The notes: generated from the sequence alone by a model not told the origin. Shown: positions 45,629-55,037, numbered from the stretch's first letter. The stretch: DNA of 64,000 nucleotides from Spirochaetes bacterium GWE1_32_154 (GCA_001829315.1 MIAY01000031.1:54010-118009), one strand, 5' to 3'. Program-made: numbers and translations.

Positions 45629-47124
45629 GTTCGCTTAAAACAAAAAAAGGAGTGGTTTTTCCGCTCCTTTTAATCGGAATACTGATTTTTATAACAATGC
45701 CGTTTTTTAAAGACTACATGACGTATTCCACACTGACCGGCTTAGTTACAAAAAAAACAATTTCAATTTTTATCAATACAATCACCCAATCTTCACTTTC
45801 GGTATTCATTTCCCTGCTTATTGCAATAATACCGGCATTTTACATTGCAAATAGAAAAAACCTTATAAGCAAACTTACCGGTCAGACAATTTTTATACCG
45901 TTCTTTTTTCCATCCGTTTCTGCAGGAATAGTATTTTCTTTACTTTTAAGAAATACCGGTTTAAATTATACATTAGTTGCTATTGTTATAGCTCATGTAT
46001 TTTATAATTCTCCAATAATCGTAAAATACCTTTCAGATTCAATCAGTTCAATCGATCACTCACTTATTGAATCTGCAAAAATGGACGGCGCATCAAACAT
46101 ATTAATATTCAGAAAAATTATTATACCTCAAATAAGGGACGGGCTGTTTCGTGGAATATTTCTCGCCTATACCTATTGTTTTACCAGTTTTGCTGTTATT
46201 TTATCCGTGGGAAACATCAAGTACTCAACTTTTGAAACGGCAATAACTTCTGCATTAACAGGAAGAATTAATTTTTCTCTTGTCATTTCATATGCTGTAG
46301 TACAATTTACAGTACTCAGTATAATCAATAGCTTAATACCACGATCACATGAAATTGAAAAAACATATAATAAAAAAAAGATCAAAAGCAACATTATATT
46401 CATAGTCATCACAATTATTTATGTACTATTTGAATGGGGAGTCATTATTCACTCAATGGCTTTCTCGTTATTCAACAATTCAGGTACTATATTTGCACCA
46501 TATTTAACTTTATTCTCTCGAGAATTTAATGCAAAATACCATGTCATTCAATCAATAGTAAACTCACTGAGCCTATCATTAATTATTTCGATTATTACAA
46601 CATTTTTTGGTTACGCACTAGTATCACATCCTGCAAAAATTACAGAGAAAGTAATACCATCATTTTTTGGAATATCATCAGCATTTCTGGCAATAACATT
46701 ATACTACTGCAATATCGTTTACAAAATTCCCATGCAACTTCTTCTTTCTATCGGGATATTCATAATAACGATTCCCATAGCATATTCTTTTATGTATGAT
46801 AATTTCAAGAACTTTAATTATTCAATTATTGAGTCGGCACGAAGTGACGGGGCTAATACATTTCAGATTTTTAAACACATCAAATTCCCCTTATTAAGAG
46901 GAACTATAATCGGAACTATGTTACAGATTTTCACAATAACTTATGGTGAGTTTACTTTATCGTTTTCCATGAAGATACAAAACATGCTTCCGCTATCAAG
47001 TGTTGTTAATTATTCTCTTGGTTCAATGCGTTTATTAAAAGAAAGCGCAGCAATGAGTTCACTTAATATCATCATATTGTTATTGATTTTTAATATATCT
47101 TCAATCATTTTAAAAGATGATTAG
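45607..47124 (+). CDS. thiP: Thiamine ABC transporter permease
   Basis: The 505-residue protein contains two homologous halves, each with about six membrane segments and an EAA motif (IESAKMDGASNILIFRKIIIPQIRDGL and IESARSDGANTFQIFKHIKFPLLRGTI). Such fused permeases are typical of ThiP. It follows thiB with a 22-base overlap and shares its riboswitch. No ATPase (ThiQ) follows; the next gene, tsaB, is convergent and overlaps the last 20 bases. The ATPase must be encoded elsewhere or shared. Confidence 0.9.
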   Translation: MGINKLLSSLKTKKGVVFPLLLIGILIFITMPFFKDYMTYSTLTGLVTKKTISIFINTITQSSLSVFISLLIAIIPAFYIANRKNLISKLTGQTIFIPFFFPSVSAGIVFSLLLRNTGLNYTLVAIVIAHVFYNSPIIVKYLSDSISSIDHSLIESAKMDGASNILIFRKIIIPQIRDGLFRGIFLAYTYCFTSFAVILSVGNIKYSTFETAITSALTGRINFSLVISYAVVQFTVLSIINSLIPRSHEIEKTYNKKKIKSNIIFIVITIIYVLFEWGVIIHSMAFSLFNNSGTIFAPYLTLFSREFNAKYHVIQSIVNSLSLSLIISIITTFFGYALVSHPAKITEKVIPSFFGISSAFLAITLYYCNIVYKIPMQLLLSIGIFIITIPIAYSFMYDNFKNFNYSIIESARSDGANTFQIFKHIKFPLLRGTIIGTMLQIFTITYGEFTLSFSMKIQNMLPLSSVVNYSLGSMRLLKESAAMSSLNIIILLLIFNISSIILKDD

Positions 47125-47797
47125 CCTTTTTCTCCAACAAAGCAATTTCTGCTTCACTTTGTCGCAAATAAATTGGTTCAATAATTCCGGGATTACCGTT
47201 AGCAACCAAATTAATAGAATAATCAAGCATTGAATTTGCTGTAAACCCTTGAGGGAACAACCATGTATAATCAAGTTTTTTTTCATCAAAATACTCTTTG
47301 GCCAGAATAAAGTCCTGACCGGTAAAAATGATTTCTTTACCACATTGAAAACGGGTTAATTTCTCATAGATTTCTTCAGGCGTATAATCATACGAATTAT
47401 CATCATCTGAATTAAGAAATGAACAGTAAAAACACTTTTTTTTAGCATCAACTACCGGAATAATAATTGATTGAGGTTTATTAATAAGTCCCTTGTATAT
47501 ATGTAGGGCGTTAAACCCGAATAAAGGAATATGTAGCGCGTATGACAAAGCCTGCATCGTTGCAATACCAATCCGAATCCCGGTAAATGAGCCCGGACCA
47601 CATGAAACTGATAAACAGGTCAAGTCCTTTTTATCAGCGTTAAGTAATTTTAAACCATCATCAATGGTTGGAATAATATTTTCAAGATGATTAAAACCAT
47701 CATTAATATCATATATTTTTTTCTGATTATTAACCAGAATCCCGATTTTAAGAGTAGAAGTTGTTGAGTCAATTGTAATAATATTTATTTTTTCCAT
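47105..47797 (-). CDS. tsaB: tRNA threonylcarbamoyladenosine protein TsaB
   Basis: The 230-residue protein has the ASKHA fold pattern of TsaB: IITIDSTTSTLKIGILVNN, CLSVSCGPGSFTGIRIGIATMQALSYA, and GFNALHIYKGLI. It forms the complex with TsaD and TsaE that makes t6A at position 37 of tRNAs reading ANN codons. The gene overlaps tsaE by 13 bases and its end overlaps the convergent thiP end by 20 bases. TsaD is not in the window. Confidence 0.93.
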   Translation of the reverse strand: MEKINIITIDSTTSTLKIGILVNNQKKIYDINDGFNHLENIIPTIDDGLKLLNADKKDLTCLSVSCGPGSFTGIRIGIATMQALSYALHIPLFGFNALHIYKGLINKPQSIIIPVVDAKKKCFYCSFLNSDDDNSYDYTPEEIYEKLTRFQCGKEIIFTGQDFILAKEYFDEKKLDYTWLFPQGFTANSMLDYSINLVANGNPGIIEPIYLRQSEAEIALLEKKANHLLK

Positions 47798-48204
47798 GTT
47801 ATATGTATCTCCCTTTCATCGCCTCGTAAGTTTATTTCAACAACGATTGCATCAACCGGAGTCATATCACCACATTTTGAAGGCCATTCTATAAAACTGA
47901 CTGCATCGGAATAAATATATTCTTCAAACCCTATTTCATAAAGCTCATAAGGATCTTCAACACGATAAAAATCAAAATGATAGATTTTATATTTGCCGGA
48001 ATACTCATTAACTAAAGTATACGTTGGTGAAGGTAGATCTTCTTCAACACCAAGTCCATAGGCTATTCCACGAATTAAAACAGATTTACCTGCACCTAAA
48101 GACCCGCTTATTAAAAAAACATCGCCGGGTTTAACATCAGTAGCAAGCGATTTACCGATATTAAAAGTATCTTCAACTGATTTTGATATAAATGATTTAT
48201 TCAT
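47785..48204 (-). CDS. tsaE: tRNA threonylcarbamoyladenosine ATPase TsaE
   Basis: Walker A FLISGSLGAGKSVLIRGIA (near residue 33-45), SPTYTLVNEYSGKYKIYHFDFYRVEDPYEL and FIEWPSKCGD identify TsaE, the ATPase of the t6A complex. The length (139) is normal. It sits between the 93-residue unknown gene (eight bases) and tsaB (13-base overlap), so it is part of the same operon that begins with flaG and fliD. Confidence 0.95.
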   Translation of the reverse strand: MNKSFISKSVEDTFNIGKSLATDVKPGDVFLISGSLGAGKSVLIRGIAYGLGVEEDLPSPTYTLVNEYSGKYKIYHFDFYRVEDPYELYEIGFEEYIYSDAVSFIEWPSKCGDMTPVDAIVVEINLRGDEREIHITWKK

Positions 48205-48212
48205 AAACGAAA

Positions 48213-48494
48213 TTAAACACCCTTTGTTGCCGAGGCAAGAACGCCTTCCTTGTCAAGTTTCTCAATTCTCTTTATTATATTTGGCATAATATGATCAATT
48301 TTGAGATTATCGGTTTCAATAATTTCAGCTAAAATCACAGGATCACCAACGGGTTTATATTCAATAGAAAATTTGATTTCTTTTCGAATAATCTGTCCCA
48401 TATTATTCATTAACATCAAACTGCCTTTATATAACTTTATATAATAAATATGATTATCAATCTCAATGAGTTTATCAATATCAATTATTCTCAA
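48213..48494 (-). CDS. Small hypothetical protein
   Basis: The 93-residue protein is beta-rich in its first half (IDKLIEIDNHIYYIKLYKGSLMLMNNMGQIIRKEIKFSIEY) and helical at the end. No signal peptide, membrane segment or known motif is visible. The ATG overlaps the last 14 bases of the preceding gene, so it is translated with it. Its position between the flagellar genes and the tsaE-tsaB pair is its only clue. Confidence 0.7.
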   Translation of the reverse strand: MRIIDIDKLIEIDNHIYYIKLYKGSLMLMNNMGQIIRKEIKFSIEYKPVGDPVILAEIIETDNLKIDHIMPNIIKRIEKLDKEGVLASATKGV

Positions 48495-48939
48495 TTTTTG
48501 TTGACCTCCGTCCTCTTTTTTTAGCTATTGGTTCATCTTTCTTAATTAATTTAGCATATACGAATTTAACAGCTTCTTTAGAAAATATTCTTTTTCTATT
48601 AACTACCGTAAAAAGTTTTTGGGATAAGAAAACATCTTTAAACCTATTTAAAAAATTGTGCAACTGATGTTCCTTTAAATCAGGAAATAAATCAAGCATC
48701 TCATTTGTTAAATATGATTCTTTTTTTTCGCATTTAACAAAATACTCGGAATTTATTCGTTTGAATTCTTCAGGATCAAGTTTATCAGGCGTTAAACCAC
48801 CTGTCTTCGTCAGTTTCTCCATTTCAGAAAGTGAAATATAAGAACCATTACCATAAAAACCGTTACCAAGAATACCGGCCGGTCGATATTGATACCCCTT
48901 AATCTCGGCCTCTTCAATAAAAGTCAACTTTTTAGACAT
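48481..48939 (-). CDS. Hypothetical protein of the fliD operon
   Basis: The 152-residue protein begins MSKKLTFIEEAEIKGYQYRPAGI. It is soluble and helical, with a Lys/Arg-rich tail (KKRGRRSTK). The segment DLFPDLKEHQLHNFLNRFKDVFLSQKLFTVVNRKRIFSKEAVKFVY resembles a small helix-turn-helix or MerR-like fold; the basic tail would also fit nucleic-acid or membrane contact. I do not assign a function. The ATG at 48939 has GGGGTGAT upstream; the frame from 48948 would add three residues. Confidence 0.7.
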   Translation of the reverse strand: MSKKLTFIEEAEIKGYQYRPAGILGNGFYGNGSYISLSEMEKLTKTGGLTPDKLDPEEFKRINSEYFVKCEKKESYLTNEMLDLFPDLKEHQLHNFLNRFKDVFLSQKLFTVVNRKRIFSKEAVKFVYAKLIKKDEPIAKKRGRRSTKIENN

Positions 48940-49091
48940 ATTGATCACCCCGCAGCAATTTTAATTAATAGTATTATACTACAACAATGTGCAGAATTGC
49001 AAAAAAATTATAATAGTTTTAACTATTTATAAAAACTAACACGAAAACCTCTTGCTTAGATTTTCGTAATATTTGGTATTTTAAAAGAAAA

Positions 49092-50084
49092 CTAATTAAC
49101 ATTAATTAATGTTTTATCTTTCAGTTTTACTAACAGGTTTTTCAGCTCTTCAGCATGTGGCACAAATTCATACTCAACAAGATCACCCATCATAACAGAA
49201 TCTTTTGTTTCCATCGCCTGCATGAGCTCTCTTAAATTATCAGTCATCTTTCCAAAAAATACTTCAATGGATTCTCCATTGACAAGTAAATTATCAAAAT
49301 GATCTTTTAAAGTATCTTTAAAAATCATAAATAATGATATTGATTTATCTATAGATGTTGTTAACATCTGAACAATTTCCATAGCACCTCGATCATCTCC
49401 CTTTTGAAGACTCACCGGAACGCTTGGTAATACAGGAATTAGTTTTTCTAACATCTCAACAACAACATCAATATCTTCAGCAATACTTTCACGATTAGTA
49501 TTCTTATCTGCCCCTTTTAAAGAGTTAAAAAATGTCTGAAGCACTACTTGAACATCTTTTATTGATAATAATATTTCTCCCTTTTTATCATTTTCTAATG
49601 GAAAATCGATTTCTGATAAATTTTGAAACAACGTTTCTAAATTTTGATACCTTGATAAAAATCTATTTTTTAATGTGGAAAGATCATCTTTTTCTGTCCC
49701 AAAAATTGTTACAATTTGATTAACACCTTGCTTCATCCAATTTAATGAATCAATAACCTTTAAATAAGCCTCATCCCAAATATTATTTTCAGTTACTTCA
49801 CTAATAAAATCAAGATACAAACTAATTTGCTTAATTGAAAGCAATGAAACGCCAACAATATCATTAAATTCAAATTCAATTTTTTCAATATCTTCAACTT
49901 TCATGTTTTTTAAACCATTATCATCAGCATAAGAATATTCTTTCTCATTAATTACAATTGAGGTTATAAATTTCTGCGGTTGATCATGAGAATAATATTC
50001 ACTTAATGCATTTACAACATCAAATGCAGATTTTTCAGCTTCTAATTCAAAATCAAGTTTATCACCATTAACAAAAATATTCAA
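49092..50084 (-). CDS. Hypothetical helical protein downstream of fliD
   Basis: I do not recognise this 330-residue protein. Its first 75 residues are mixed alpha/beta (MNIFVNGDKLDFELEAEKSAFDVV), a pattern like a small ubiquitin-like fold. The rest is almost entirely helical, with long amphipathic helices (LLSIKQISLYLDFISEVTENNIWDEAYLKVIDSLNWMKQGV). It has no signal or membrane segment. It lies 50 bases after fliD on the same strand, in the place where fliS or another cap chaperone lies in other bacteria, so a flagellar chaperone role is a fair guess. Confidence 0.7.
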   Translation of the reverse strand: MNIFVNGDKLDFELEAEKSAFDVVNALSEYYSHDQPQKFITSIVINEKEYSYADDNGLKNMKVEDIEKIEFEFNDIVGVSLLSIKQISLYLDFISEVTENNIWDEAYLKVIDSLNWMKQGVNQIVTIFGTEKDDLSTLKNRFLSRYQNLETLFQNLSEIDFPLENDKKGEILLSIKDVQVVLQTFFNSLKGADKNTNRESIAEDIDVVVEMLEKLIPVLPSVPVSLQKGDDRGAMEIVQMLTTSIDKSISLFMIFKDTLKDHFDNLLVNGESIEVFFGKMTDNLRELMQAMETKDSVMMGDLVEYEFVPHAEELKNLLVKLKDKTLINVN

Positions 50085-50134
50085 CTTTAACTCCTATCTC
50101 TGAACAGCTTTAGCTGTATATATTTTCAATTTTA

Positions 50135-52141
50135 CTATTGTTTATTAAAATTATCGAATTTTTTTCTATTATCTTCAAGTTCCTGAGCAGACCTTTCCAT
50201 TCTAAAAAACTGATTCTTTAATTTGCTTTCTTCTTCATCTAAGGTTTTTTTATATTTATCAATTTCTTCATTTTTCTTTTTAAAATCACTTGAATATGAT
50301 TCTTTTCTCATATCAAAATACCCACGAGTTTTTTCAAGAAACCCTTTAAATAACTTATTAATCTCGACAGATATCCCTGTATCGTATGTAAAATCATTAT
50401 CGACATCTTTACCGAATAACTCTTTTACACCTTCGGGATACTTCTCCATAACATCAATAAACTGATCTACAAATTTATCCTCATCATATTCAAGTAGCCC
50501 GCGTAATTTATCCGCACTTGCTCGTCCTTCCATCGCGTTAGTCGAAATACCGACCTGCGAAAGCATTGACAATTCCATTCCATATTTCGTTTCATAAGGA
50601 TTCATTATAATAACCCGTAATTTTGATGCAAGATTCTTCAATTCTCTCTCATTACGAAGAACGCCCAAACCTTCAGGATCATCTTTAGTTTTAACTTCAT
50701 CAGACAAAACTGTTTTTGTTTTATTATTAATTGCATCAATGAGCTGATTATATTCCTGTAAAAAATCCATGAGTTTTTCTACCATTTTCGGATAATCACG
50801 ATCAATCTGTATCCTTGCATCACCGGTCGTTTTATCAAGTATATTGAATGTTACACCTTTTAAAAGATCATCAATTTTATTTGTTGTTCTTGATATTTCC
50901 AAGTCATCAAAAACTATATCGGCATTTTGTGCTTTTGATAATTCTTTTTTAAACCTGATACCATCAATTGTTTCACTATCATATATTTTAACTTTTCCGG
51001 CATACACTTTCTTTTCGGTATCATTATTTTTCAAAATAATACCGGTCAACTTTTCACCGGGTTTAAGATAATCATCTAAATTAAATGTTAACGTTTTCAT
51101 TTCACTATTTACATCCAACTCACCAAGAGGTATTCGTCGAATGTCTGTTACAAATTCTAAATGAGTGCTATCTATATTCACTTTCGATTGAACCTTCGCC
51201 GGTGCTTGATAAGGATTTATACTATGTATAATCTCTTCGCCAGGAATTTCAATATTAAAAATTGTTTTATCCCCAACTCTTGATACAACCGGTTCATTTG
51301 GCGGATTTAAATCTGCAGGTTCTTTTTCAGAATCTTTTCTTTTTTCCTGTAAATCTACCTGAATAATAATAGATTTTTGATATTCAACTGAATTTTTTAA
51401 ATTGAGTATAAACGAATTATTTGTATTTAATTCTAATTTATTTTCTACAAACATTGGATTTACAATTGAATCTACTGAAACAAGATTGCTTTTTTCCAAA
51501 TCATACTCTTGAGAAAAACCTGGAATATCTTCATAAAAACCAAGTTCTTTAAATAATTTTCTAGTTTTGTCATCTTCAAAACTTATCCGGCTTTTTTCCC
51601 CTGATAATTCTGATTCTAAAATTAAAACAGCTGTTTTTGTCGTATCATAAGTAACAGATGCACGGAGAACCCCTCCCCCTTGTTCATTGATACTTTTTCT
51701 GAACTCTTCAACATCACCACCGGAGAATTTAATAGAAACAGTTTTCTCCCCGCTACCGATTTTATAACTGCCGGCATCAATTTTTCTTTGCTTATCAAAT
51801 GAAACACTTGCTATTCTATGTGCCTGGGCCTTTTTATTCACTTTCATTGAGTATTCACCAACATCAGCATTTTTATTTACTGATACAGCAATATTATCAT
51901 CACTGGAAAGTGCAATCTTTTCATCAAATGGATTAGCAACACCTATTAAACCTCTCGCGAGTTTATCTAATTTGATAACTCTTCCATTGATTTCCCCAAG
52001 ATTTTTCTGTTTTTCCTCAATCTGTTTTTTATCATCGTCAAATTCGGTTAAACGCTCACGCTTTTTACTCATAATTTTTTCGATGGTTGATTGAGAATTA
52101 TACTTATTCGATATCCCCGGAATAAAAACCCCATCCGACAT
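50135..52141 (-). CDS. fliD: Flagellar filament cap protein FliD
   Basis: FliD caps the tip of the flagellar filament and helps flagellin assemble. The front (VFIPGISNKYNSQSTIEKIMSKKRERLTEFDDDKKQIEEKQ) and end (FNNQ-type coiled coil: KKNEEIDKYKKTLDEEESKLKNQFFRMERSAQEL) are the typical helical ends; the middle contains the FliD beta domains (FKKELSKAQNADIVFDDLEISRTTNKIDDLLKGVTFNI, MLSQVGISTNAMEG). At 668 residues it is longer than the enterobacterial form, as expected for a spirochaete with an inserted middle domain. It starts 26 bases after flaG. Confidence 0.93.
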   Translation of the reverse strand: MSDGVFIPGISNKYNSQSTIEKIMSKKRERLTEFDDDKKQIEEKQKNLGEINGRVIKLDKLARGLIGVANPFDEKIALSSDDNIAVSVNKNADVGEYSMKVNKKAQAHRIASVSFDKQRKIDAGSYKIGSGEKTVSIKFSGGDVEEFRKSINEQGGGVLRASVTYDTTKTAVLILESELSGEKSRISFEDDKTRKLFKELGFYEDIPGFSQEYDLEKSNLVSVDSIVNPMFVENKLELNTNNSFILNLKNSVEYQKSIIIQVDLQEKRKDSEKEPADLNPPNEPVVSRVGDKTIFNIEIPGEEIIHSINPYQAPAKVQSKVNIDSTHLEFVTDIRRIPLGELDVNSEMKTLTFNLDDYLKPGEKLTGIILKNNDTEKKVYAGKVKIYDSETIDGIRFKKELSKAQNADIVFDDLEISRTTNKIDDLLKGVTFNILDKTTGDARIQIDRDYPKMVEKLMDFLQEYNQLIDAINNKTKTVLSDEVKTKDDPEGLGVLRNERELKNLASKLRVIIMNPYETKYGMELSMLSQVGISTNAMEGRASADKLRGLLEYDEDKFVDQFIDVMEKYPEGVKELFGKDVDNDFTYDTGISVEINKLFKGFLEKTRGYFDMRKESYSSDFKKKNEEIDKYKKTLDEEESKLKNQFFRMERSAQELEDNRKKFDNFNKQ

Positions 52142-52167
52142 TTTATCCTCCCGCTATACGGTAAAGA

Positions 52168-52551
52168 TTAAACCTTTGAATCAAACATAAAACCAGTCAT
52201 ATCCTTTAGATGTGCTGCTAACTGCTGCATTTCTTTATATGGATACTCATAGATTACCTCATTGGTATTCTTGTTTATTACAGTTACGATTACTCGATCA
52301 ATCTCTTCATTAATACTCAACTTTATCTCTTTATCAAAATATTGAAGTTGATTATTATACTTCTTTAATTCCTTAACTAACTGTTCAACATTAACACCTG
52401 TATCAGTATTAATTTCAGGCTCTTTGTTATCTGCAAAAATAACTATCTTTCGATTCTTTCCAGAAAGACTATCACTCATCTGCATTTTATTTCTGCTTTG
52501 TCCGATGAAATACTTTGATTCCTGAGGGTCAACGATTTGTATATCTTGCAT
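52168..52551 (-). CDS. flaG: FlaG-family protein
   Basis: The last 70 residues match FlaG (LKKYNNQLQYFDKEIKLSINEEIDRVIVTVINKNTNEVIYEYPYKEMQQLAAHLKDMTGFMFD), a small protein that affects filament length in other bacteria. The first half is polar and disordered. A GGAGGGAT site precedes the ATG. It starts the operon flaG-fliD-unknown genes-tsaE-tsaB. A possible sigma-28 promoter lies about 85 bases upstream. Confidence 0.88.
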   Translation of the reverse strand: MQDIQIVDPQESKYFIGQSRNKMQMSDSLSGKNRKIVIFADNKEPEINTDTGVNVEQLVKELKKYNNQLQYFDKEIKLSINEEIDRVIVTVINKNTNEVIYEYPYKEMQQLAAHLKDMTGFMFDSKV

Positions 52552-52635
52552 ACATCCCTCCTTTTCTAAAAAAAAATAAATAAAATATTTATTTTTTAGA
52601 ATACAATTACCGAAATAATTGTGTAGTCAAATAAA

Positions 52636-52662
52636 TAATCGGCATTTATCCCTTTTTTATTA
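52636..52662 (-). promoter_or_regulatory. Possible sigma-28 promoter for flaG-fliD
   Basis: On the minus strand TAAT (52662-52659), 15 bases, then GCCGATTA (52643-52636) closely matches the flagellar sigma-28 consensus TAAA-N15-GCCGATAA. It lies between the flaB terminator and the flaG start. The match has one change in each box. Confidence 0.4.
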
Positions 52663-52693
52663 AAAAAAAAGGGATAAACCGATCAAGCGGTTT
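52662..52693 (-). terminator. Terminator of the flaB gene at 52750-53607
   Basis: On the minus strand AAACCG and CGGTTT form a short stem around CTTGAT, followed after ATCCC by a run of nine T. It lies about 57 bases after the flaB stop. Confidence 0.6.
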
Positions 52694-52749
52694 AAAAAAC
52701 TCCTTCCCGGGAGAAAGGGCACAAATTCACTACCTTAAATTTGTTGTTC

Positions 52750-53607
52750 TTAGCCTAATAATTGCATAACCTGGCTTGATTTTGCATTTGCCTGAGCAAG
52801 CATAGATGTACCAGCTTGAGAAAGAATGTTATCTCTTGTAAAGTTGACCATTTCAGCTGCCATATCAGTATCTCTGATAACTGATTCAGCTGCCTGAAGG
52901 TTTTCTGATGCAATAGAAACACCTTTTTGAGCCATTTCGAATCTATTCTGGTAAGCACCAAGATCCGCTCTTTGTTTATTAATATTTCTAAGAGCATCAT
53001 CAAGTGTACCAATAGCTCTATTAGCACCTTCTGGAGTACTAATTGAGATTGTTTCTTTAGAACCCATATCAACAAGTTTTAAAGATTCTGCTGTCATTGT
53101 ACCAATATAAAGTTGCTCTCTTTGATCCATGTTTGCACCAACGTGAAAAAACATTGATACAGAACCCGCACCTTTTTGAGGATCTGCAAATCTACCAGTA
53201 AGCATATTTTGACCATTGAACTGAGCGTGTGAAGCAATTCTATTTACTTCATCAACTAATTGACTAACTTCAACTTGAATTTGCATTCTATCTTCTGAAG
53301 TATAGATACCATTTGATGCCTGAACAGCAAGTTCTCTGATTCTATGAACGATATCAGTTGTTTCCTGAAGGTAACCTTCAGTAGTCTGTATAAAAGAAAC
53401 ACCATTTTGGATGTTTTTTTCAGCCTGATTAAGTCCTCTTATTTGACCTCTCATTTTTTCAGAAACTGCTAATCCTGAAGCATCATCCCCTGCTCTGTTA
53501 ATTCTTTGACCAGAAGCAAGTTTTTCCATACTTTTAGATAAAGATGCCGATTTAAATTTAAGACTGTTGTTAGCATTAATAGATGACATATTGTGGTTTA
53601 TAATCAT
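52750..53607 (-). CDS. flaB: Flagellin FlaB (copy 1)
   Basis: The ends are the canonical flagellin coiled-coil regions: [20 protein letters not shown] with [30 protein letters not shown], and the C-terminal [50 protein letters not shown]. The segment [22 protein letters not shown] in the middle is the mark of spirochaete FlaB, the core protein of the periplasmic flagellar filament. At 285 residues it lacks an outer variable domain. An AAGGAGGG site precedes the ATG. The leader contains a strong hairpin (53629-53649). Confidence 0.96.
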   Translation of the reverse strand: MIINHNMSSINANNSLKFKSASLSKSMEKLASGQRINRAGDDASGLAVSEKMRGQIRGLNQAEKNIQNGVSFIQTTEGYLQETTDIVHRIRELAVQASNGIYTSEDRMQIQVEVSQLVDEVNRIASHAQFNGQNMLTGRFADPQKGAGSVSMFFHVGANMDQREQLYIGTMTAESLKLVDMGSKETISISTPEGANRAIGTLDDALRNINKQRADLGAYQNRFEMAQKGVSIASENLQAAESVIRDTDMAAEMVNFTRDNILSQAGTSMLAQANAKSSQVMQLLG

Positions 53608-53891
53608 AATTACCCTCCTTGAGTTTAGCTTTCTAAATCATTTAGAAAGGATTTTACAGGTTTTCTCCTGATAATCAGATAGTTTATAAGTAAGGTAATA
53701 ATGACAAACCGCTTCGTGCCCTTTTTTATTATATATAAAATATATAATTTTAATGTATCGAATGAAAAATCAACTCAATTTCTTCCCAAAAATTAAGCAT
53801 TATTTTCAAAACGACTAATGCCCTCCTAAAACAATAGGAAGGCACACAGCAACTCATTACGAAAATGATAATTTCAAAGATCATTTATCAG
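53608..53891 (-). other. Intergenic region between the two flaB genes
   Basis: The leader of the downstream flaB gene contains the stem CTTTCTAA/TTAGAAAG (53629-53649) just before the ribosome site, and CAGG-AGAAAA-CCTG a little further up. On the minus strand TTCGATAC near 53780 could be a sigma-28-like -10 box but the -35 side is poor. No open frame or tRNA is present. Confidence 0.5.
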
Positions 53892-53915
53892 GGGAACCGG
53901 ATAAATCCGGTTCCC
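53892..53915 (-). terminator. Strong hairpin after the flaB gene at 53929-54792
   Basis: GGGAACCGGAT (53892-53902) and ATCCGGTTCCC (53905-53915) form an 11-base perfect stem with a two-base loop (four or more bases unpaired in practice). It lies 14 bases past the stop. No T-run follows, so it may mainly protect the abundant flagellin mRNA 3' end. Confidence 0.6.
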
Positions 53916-53928
53916 GACTTATAATCAA

Positions 53929-54792
53929 TTACTGAAGTAATTGCATTACTGCATTACCTTTTTGATTAGCTTGTGCTAACATTGAAGTCGCAGATTGAGA
54001 AAGAATATTATTCTTTGTAAAATCAACCATTTGACTTGCCATGTTTGTATCTCTGATTACTGATTCAGCAGCTTGTAAGTTTTCAGCACCAATAGAAAGA
54101 CCTTGTGTAGCCATTTCAAGTCTGTTCTGGTAAGCACCAAGATCTGCTCTTTGTTTATTAAGAATTTTTAATGCATTATCAACAGTTCCAATTGCCATAT
54201 TAGCACCATCAGGTGTTGATAAAGAAATAAACTCATTGTTTCCAACTTGTCTGATTCCAAGACCTTTTGAAGTCATAGTACCGATAAACACTTGTTCTCT
54301 TTGATCCATGTTAGCACCAATGTGAAACCACATAGAACCTGTAGCTGTTGAATTCATAGCTTCAGCATTTGCAAATCTACCGGTAAGAAGATTCATACCA
54401 TTGAATTGTGCATGAGATGCAACTCTGTCTAATTCATCAACTAACTGACTTACTTCTACCTGAATATACATTCTGTCTTCAGCAGTATAAATACCATTTG
54501 AAGCCTGAACAGAAAGTTCTCTGATTCTTTGAAGAACATCTTGAGATTCCTGTAAGTAACCTTCAGCAGTTTGAATAAGAGAAATACCGTTTTGTGCATT
54601 TTTTTCGGCCTGAATAAGACCTCTGATTTGACTTCGCATTTTTTCAGATACAGCAAGACCAGACGCATCATCTGCAGCTCTGTTGATCTTCATACCTGAA
54701 GCAAGCTTTTCCATGTCTTTACCAGTTTTTACATTATTGAACTTGAGTTGACGATCTGCATTGATAGCAGAAATGTTGTGATTGATAATCAT
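53929..54792 (-). CDS. flaB: Flagellin FlaB (copy 2)
   Basis: This 287-residue protein shares the same ends and the spirochaete mark [21 protein letters not shown]. It differs from copy 1 in its middle ([35 protein letters not shown]) and has a slightly longer loop ([11 protein letters not shown]). Spirochaete filaments are usually built from several FlaB types, so both may be used in one filament. An ACGGAGGAAAC site precedes the ATG and a hairpin with an AGGA loop lies in the leader. Confidence 0.96.
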   Translation of the reverse strand: MIINHNISAINADRQLKFNNVKTGKDMEKLASGMKINRAADDASGLAVSEKMRSQIRGLIQAEKNAQNGISLIQTAEGYLQESQDVLQRIRELSVQASNGIYTAEDRMYIQVEVSQLVDELDRVASHAQFNGMNLLTGRFANAEAMNSTATGSMWFHIGANMDQREQVFIGTMTSKGLGIRQVGNNEFISLSTPDGANMAIGTVDNALKILNKQRADLGAYQNRLEMATQGLSIGAENLQAAESVIRDTNMASQMVDFTKNNILSQSATSMLAQANQKGNAVMQLLQ

Positions 54793-54819
54793 ATTGTTTC
54801 CTCCGTGAAACTTTGATTA

Positions 54820-54835
54820 CAGGGATCCTTCCCTG
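54820..54835 (-). promoter_or_regulatory. CsrA-type hairpin in the flaB leader
   Basis: On the minus strand CAGGGA-AGGA-TCCCTG is a 6-base stem presenting AGGA in the loop, the form preferred by the RNA-binding protein CsrA. CsrA is known to bind the flaB leader in Borrelia. No csrA gene is in the window, so its use here is an inference. Confidence 0.45.
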
Positions 54836-55037
54836 CTTTATTTTTAGCACCCCGATACGAGTGCCTCTTCCCGAACAAACTTACTCACTCTATATTATAA
54901 CAACAAAATATAGAACGACACGAAAATCCTTTTTCGTATTAAGTTAAACAACAACAAATATTTTATACTAATAACAACAATAGCATAAAACCATAATCTC
55001 CTGTGTGAGAGGAAATCATTAACAACTTACATTACAA

